Assembly (NCBI GenBank): GCA_949152475.1
Contig: OX424555.1
Location: 20,726,868 to 20,790,867 of the forward strand
Direction of reading: 5' to 3'
Source: Terebella lapidaria
Taxonomy: Eukaryota; Annelida; Polychaeta; Terebellida; Terebellidae
Length of the DNA stretch: 64,000 nt
Both the position numbers and the translations under genes were made by a program. The first letter of the stretch is position 1; each line of letters starts with the position of its first letter. Positions 61,881 to 64,000 of this stretch are shown piece after piece. Under the pieces are notes generated by a model. That model searched no databases. It was not told the origin of the DNA and was given only the letters and a program-made list of their open reading frames with translations.

Positions 61881-62510
61881 AGATTCGTCGGAGTAAAAAG
61901 AAACTGAAGAAAAAAGGGGTTGTTTTGCAGAACATTACTGAATGATTTCTATTCTGAGCAGAAGGTTCCATGAAATCTTGACGACAGCGACAAAACTTTG
62001 ATACAGCAGACATTGATATCCCCTAGACATTTGCTCCCCTATCACGACTTGGATAATTTGAGTCTGCTATTTAAGTATCATTAGTAAATCTGTTCCTGTC
62101 TCAATTCAATAGCGCTGGCGAAATAATGGACATATCACCGTCACGATTTTTTTGTGAATGACTTGTTTTCGAAAACAACAATCCATAGCTATAGTTTTAA
62201 AGGCACGTCATGACTAAACGCCACACCACAAAACAATTTATAATTGACGTGGATCTACATTGAAAACTATGAGGTATGTAACTGTTTTGACTGTTGCCGC
62301 ACAATCCCCATTCGGTAGCTATGGTTCATAAATGACCCTTGTCCAAATACTAGGCACTCACCTGTTTCAGGTTATATACCGTCGGAAAGATAATAGGTTC
62401 CCGACATTTCCAATTATGTGGCGAGACTGAACTTCGATGGTCCTTGTGGAATCGAAACTTACAACATTTACAAAGTGAAAATAGGTACGCGTGTCACAAG
62501 AACATCCCAT
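61881..62510 (+). repeat. Upstream flank of the intact receptor (unit 7)
   Basis: Homologous to the flanks at 31291-31920, 38970-39480 and 43980-44470 (landmarks 'actgaatgatttctattct', 'tactaggcactcacctgtt', 'ttatgtggcgagactgaac'). The homology stops near 62500, the right limit of the duplication array in this window. Confidence 0.7.
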
Positions 62511-63480
62511 CTATTATATTGCATCCACACAAATAGGGTGTAATCCACCTTTCCAGTTTCTCGGAAATTATCCCACAAGGAAAATGCGAGTTACAAAATC
62601 CGTTTTGTTGTTTAGAATTCCATTATTATATTACGCGGAAGTCCACTTCTGATAGCAACACCCGAGAGATCATCTGTTTCATTAAGCAAAGTTGCAGGTT
62701 TCCACTCTGTGTGGATCGGGATGCTTGTCTCACTGCTTAAATCCCCGAGCCCGTCTGACAGCTGACTGACCAGAATAGCTACTCGTGGCGGGACCAAATC
62801 GATATTTATGTGCTGCGTCGTGGCGTGGTGAGGAGTAGAAGGGGAGCGCAAGCATCAGCTCCCAGGGCCTTCAGGTCTGGGGGCACATGCCTACTTCCCG
62901 CAGTGTATCATACACCCGGGACCCTCCATAAAAGTCCTCGACTGCCTACGCCCAGCTTATCTACTGGTGTGAAATTGCGCTGTTGTTAAACGTTACTAAA
63001 TTATACGTGTGGGTGTTCGTGTGGCCACTAGCTATTATGTTTAATTAATGGCTTTGAAAGACCAACACACGGTTATGGCGAAATTATGTACTAGAGAGAA
63101 AGCATAGCATTACTGGACATTATCTTGAGTAGATCAACACACGGACACATGTCGTCAATTGTAATTCCGTGGCCAAAAATGTTCTAAACACAGGTAAACC
63201 CTTTTGGGGCCTTACTTCATTTGCAAAGCCTCTGAGGTGAATTCCAATTTGGTGAGGACAAAGGCTTCGTCCCCTTTCATTCAACCCACAGTGATGGTTT
63301 GTGTACATAGTACAGACGAAATGACAGTATCTAAATTAGACCAGTTGTTAGGCAATATATGTTTCCCAGATTATCAGGTTTCTCTGAAATCAATTTACCA
63401 ATCTGCGTGTCAGATGCACTGCCAGATTTGCAGTAGTTGCCTCAACGCTTTACGACAGTTGAAGGTCAGTTGGATATAGA
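62511..63480. other. Right flank outside the array, no gene recognised
   Basis: More GC-rich than the array. A 79-codon minus-strand frame (62612-62851) and a 91-codon plus-strand frame (63204-63479) are open, but I recognise neither. The first has a composition closer to coding DNA than most of the window and could be a piece of an unknown transposon or exon. Confidence 0.3.
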
Positions 63481-63660
63481 GAGGTTGAATTCGCTTTGAA
63501 CTTATTGCTGGGCTATTCGTATTCATTCTGGATTATGGAGACGTTAATGCCCTTTGAACTTATTGATGGGCTATTCGTATCCATTCTGGATTATGGAGAC
63601 GTTAAATTCCCTTTGAACATATTGCTGGGCGATACATGTTCAAGAAGAAATATAGATTGG
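63481..63660 (+). mobile_element. Small LINE reverse-transcriptase relic with a 58-bp repeat
   Basis: The word 'ttgaacttattgctgggcta' or close variants recurs at 63496, 63554 and 63613 (58 and 59 bases). The second unit reads LIDGLFVSILDYGDV, close to the LDYGD block found just after the palm of LINE reverse transcriptases. The repeat period is not a multiple of three, so units stand in different frames and cannot be one protein. Only a relic. Confidence 0.4.
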
Positions 63661-63731
63661 TATGAAAACCTGGCACGAGCAAATATGTTGCATGGGTGGG
63701 CTTTCATGGATATATTGGGCGTATTTTATTT

Positions 63732-63782
63732 GTACGGATCGGAAACCTGATCCCGGATCGGGATCAGGTTTCTGATCCGTAC
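63732..63782. repeat. 51-bp inverted repeat
   Basis: Arms of 24 bases start 'gtacggatcggaaacctga' and end 'tcaggtttctgatccgtac', with one mismatch and a three-base loop. Further words 'gatccgtacggaaaaatgtc' and 'ctgatcccgattcctgatc' follow to 63870, so the element may be a nest of GGATC/GATCC inverted repeats about 140 bases long. Confidence 0.9.
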
Positions 63783-64000
63783 AAAAAAAAACATGTTTTC
63801 TTGATTCAAGATCAGACTTCTGATCCGTACGGAAAAATGTCTGATCCCGATTCCTGATCAGTGATCAATAATAGTTGCTAGGTAACCAGAACATATTTGA
63901 ACACAAACAAAAATACAACGATGACAATGGGGCGTGGGCAAAGCTCATTCGATAGGTGGCAGCATTGTAATAGTGGTAAATTTGACGCCAAATCACTAGG
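63783..64000. other. Window end, nothing recognised
   Basis: After the inverted-repeat cluster no gene or element can be supported before the window ends. Confidence 0.4.

Overview
The window looks like nuclear DNA from an animal, most likely a marine invertebrate; a lophotrochozoan such as a mollusc is my best guess but is not proven. It is AT-rich, gene-poor and packed with decayed repeats. There are no operons, no ribosomal binding sites and no long open frames, apart from one intact receptor gene. The organism guess rests on repeats built from AGGTCA/TGACCT words, mobile elements carrying a central minisatellite (the oyster 'pearl'/HINE type of architecture), LINE relics, and an orphan class-A receptor expanded by local duplication.

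Region by region. 1-10.5 kb: mostly featureless sequence with a duplicated block (about 660-1345 and 6190-6850), a 100-bp hairpin (1749-1848), a 120-bp tandem repeat (5150-5950) and a 155-bp tandem repeat (8510-8960). 10.5-23.2 kb: a head-to-tail segmental duplication; its first copy carries a minisatellite-bearing mobile element (14340-16373) and its second a probable solo LTR (17617-18417). 23.2-24.8 kb: sequence seen once, with one zinc-finger-like segment. 24.8-62.5 kb: at least seven diverged copies of a segment of several kb. In order, each full copy contains a conserved 'aggacaaaagctgatggc' marker, a 'caattacaatttttattc' marker, a seven-transmembrane receptor gene on the minus strand, and a distal flank. 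Only the last copy keeps an intact receptor (60687-61835). Two copies are frameshifted pseudogenes (about 37.2-38.9 kb and 42.8-43.9 kb), one retains only the N-terminal codons (31.2 kb), and one has lost the gene entirely (about 26.3 kb).

Because the paralogous copies act as empty sites, several insertions can be delimited from sequence alone: three copies of the minisatellite element flanked by TAAAA, a TTAA-flanked 2.3-kb element (33796-36101), a TA-flanked mariner-like MITE (53551-54135), a 150-bp foldback element with a 9-bp target duplication (33129-33278), and a 3'-end LINE fragment (40039-41110). A 6.4-kb region (45.99-52.35 kb) contains an array of about 1.2-kb units and is bracketed by an inverted repeat pair.

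The most striking sequence-level signal is that two unrelated tandem repeats are both dense in perfect nuclear-receptor-type sites (AGGTCAAAGGTCA, TCAAGGTCA). The 1.2-kb array also has paired full CRE palindromes (TGACGTCA). Whether any of this is functional cannot be decided from sequence.
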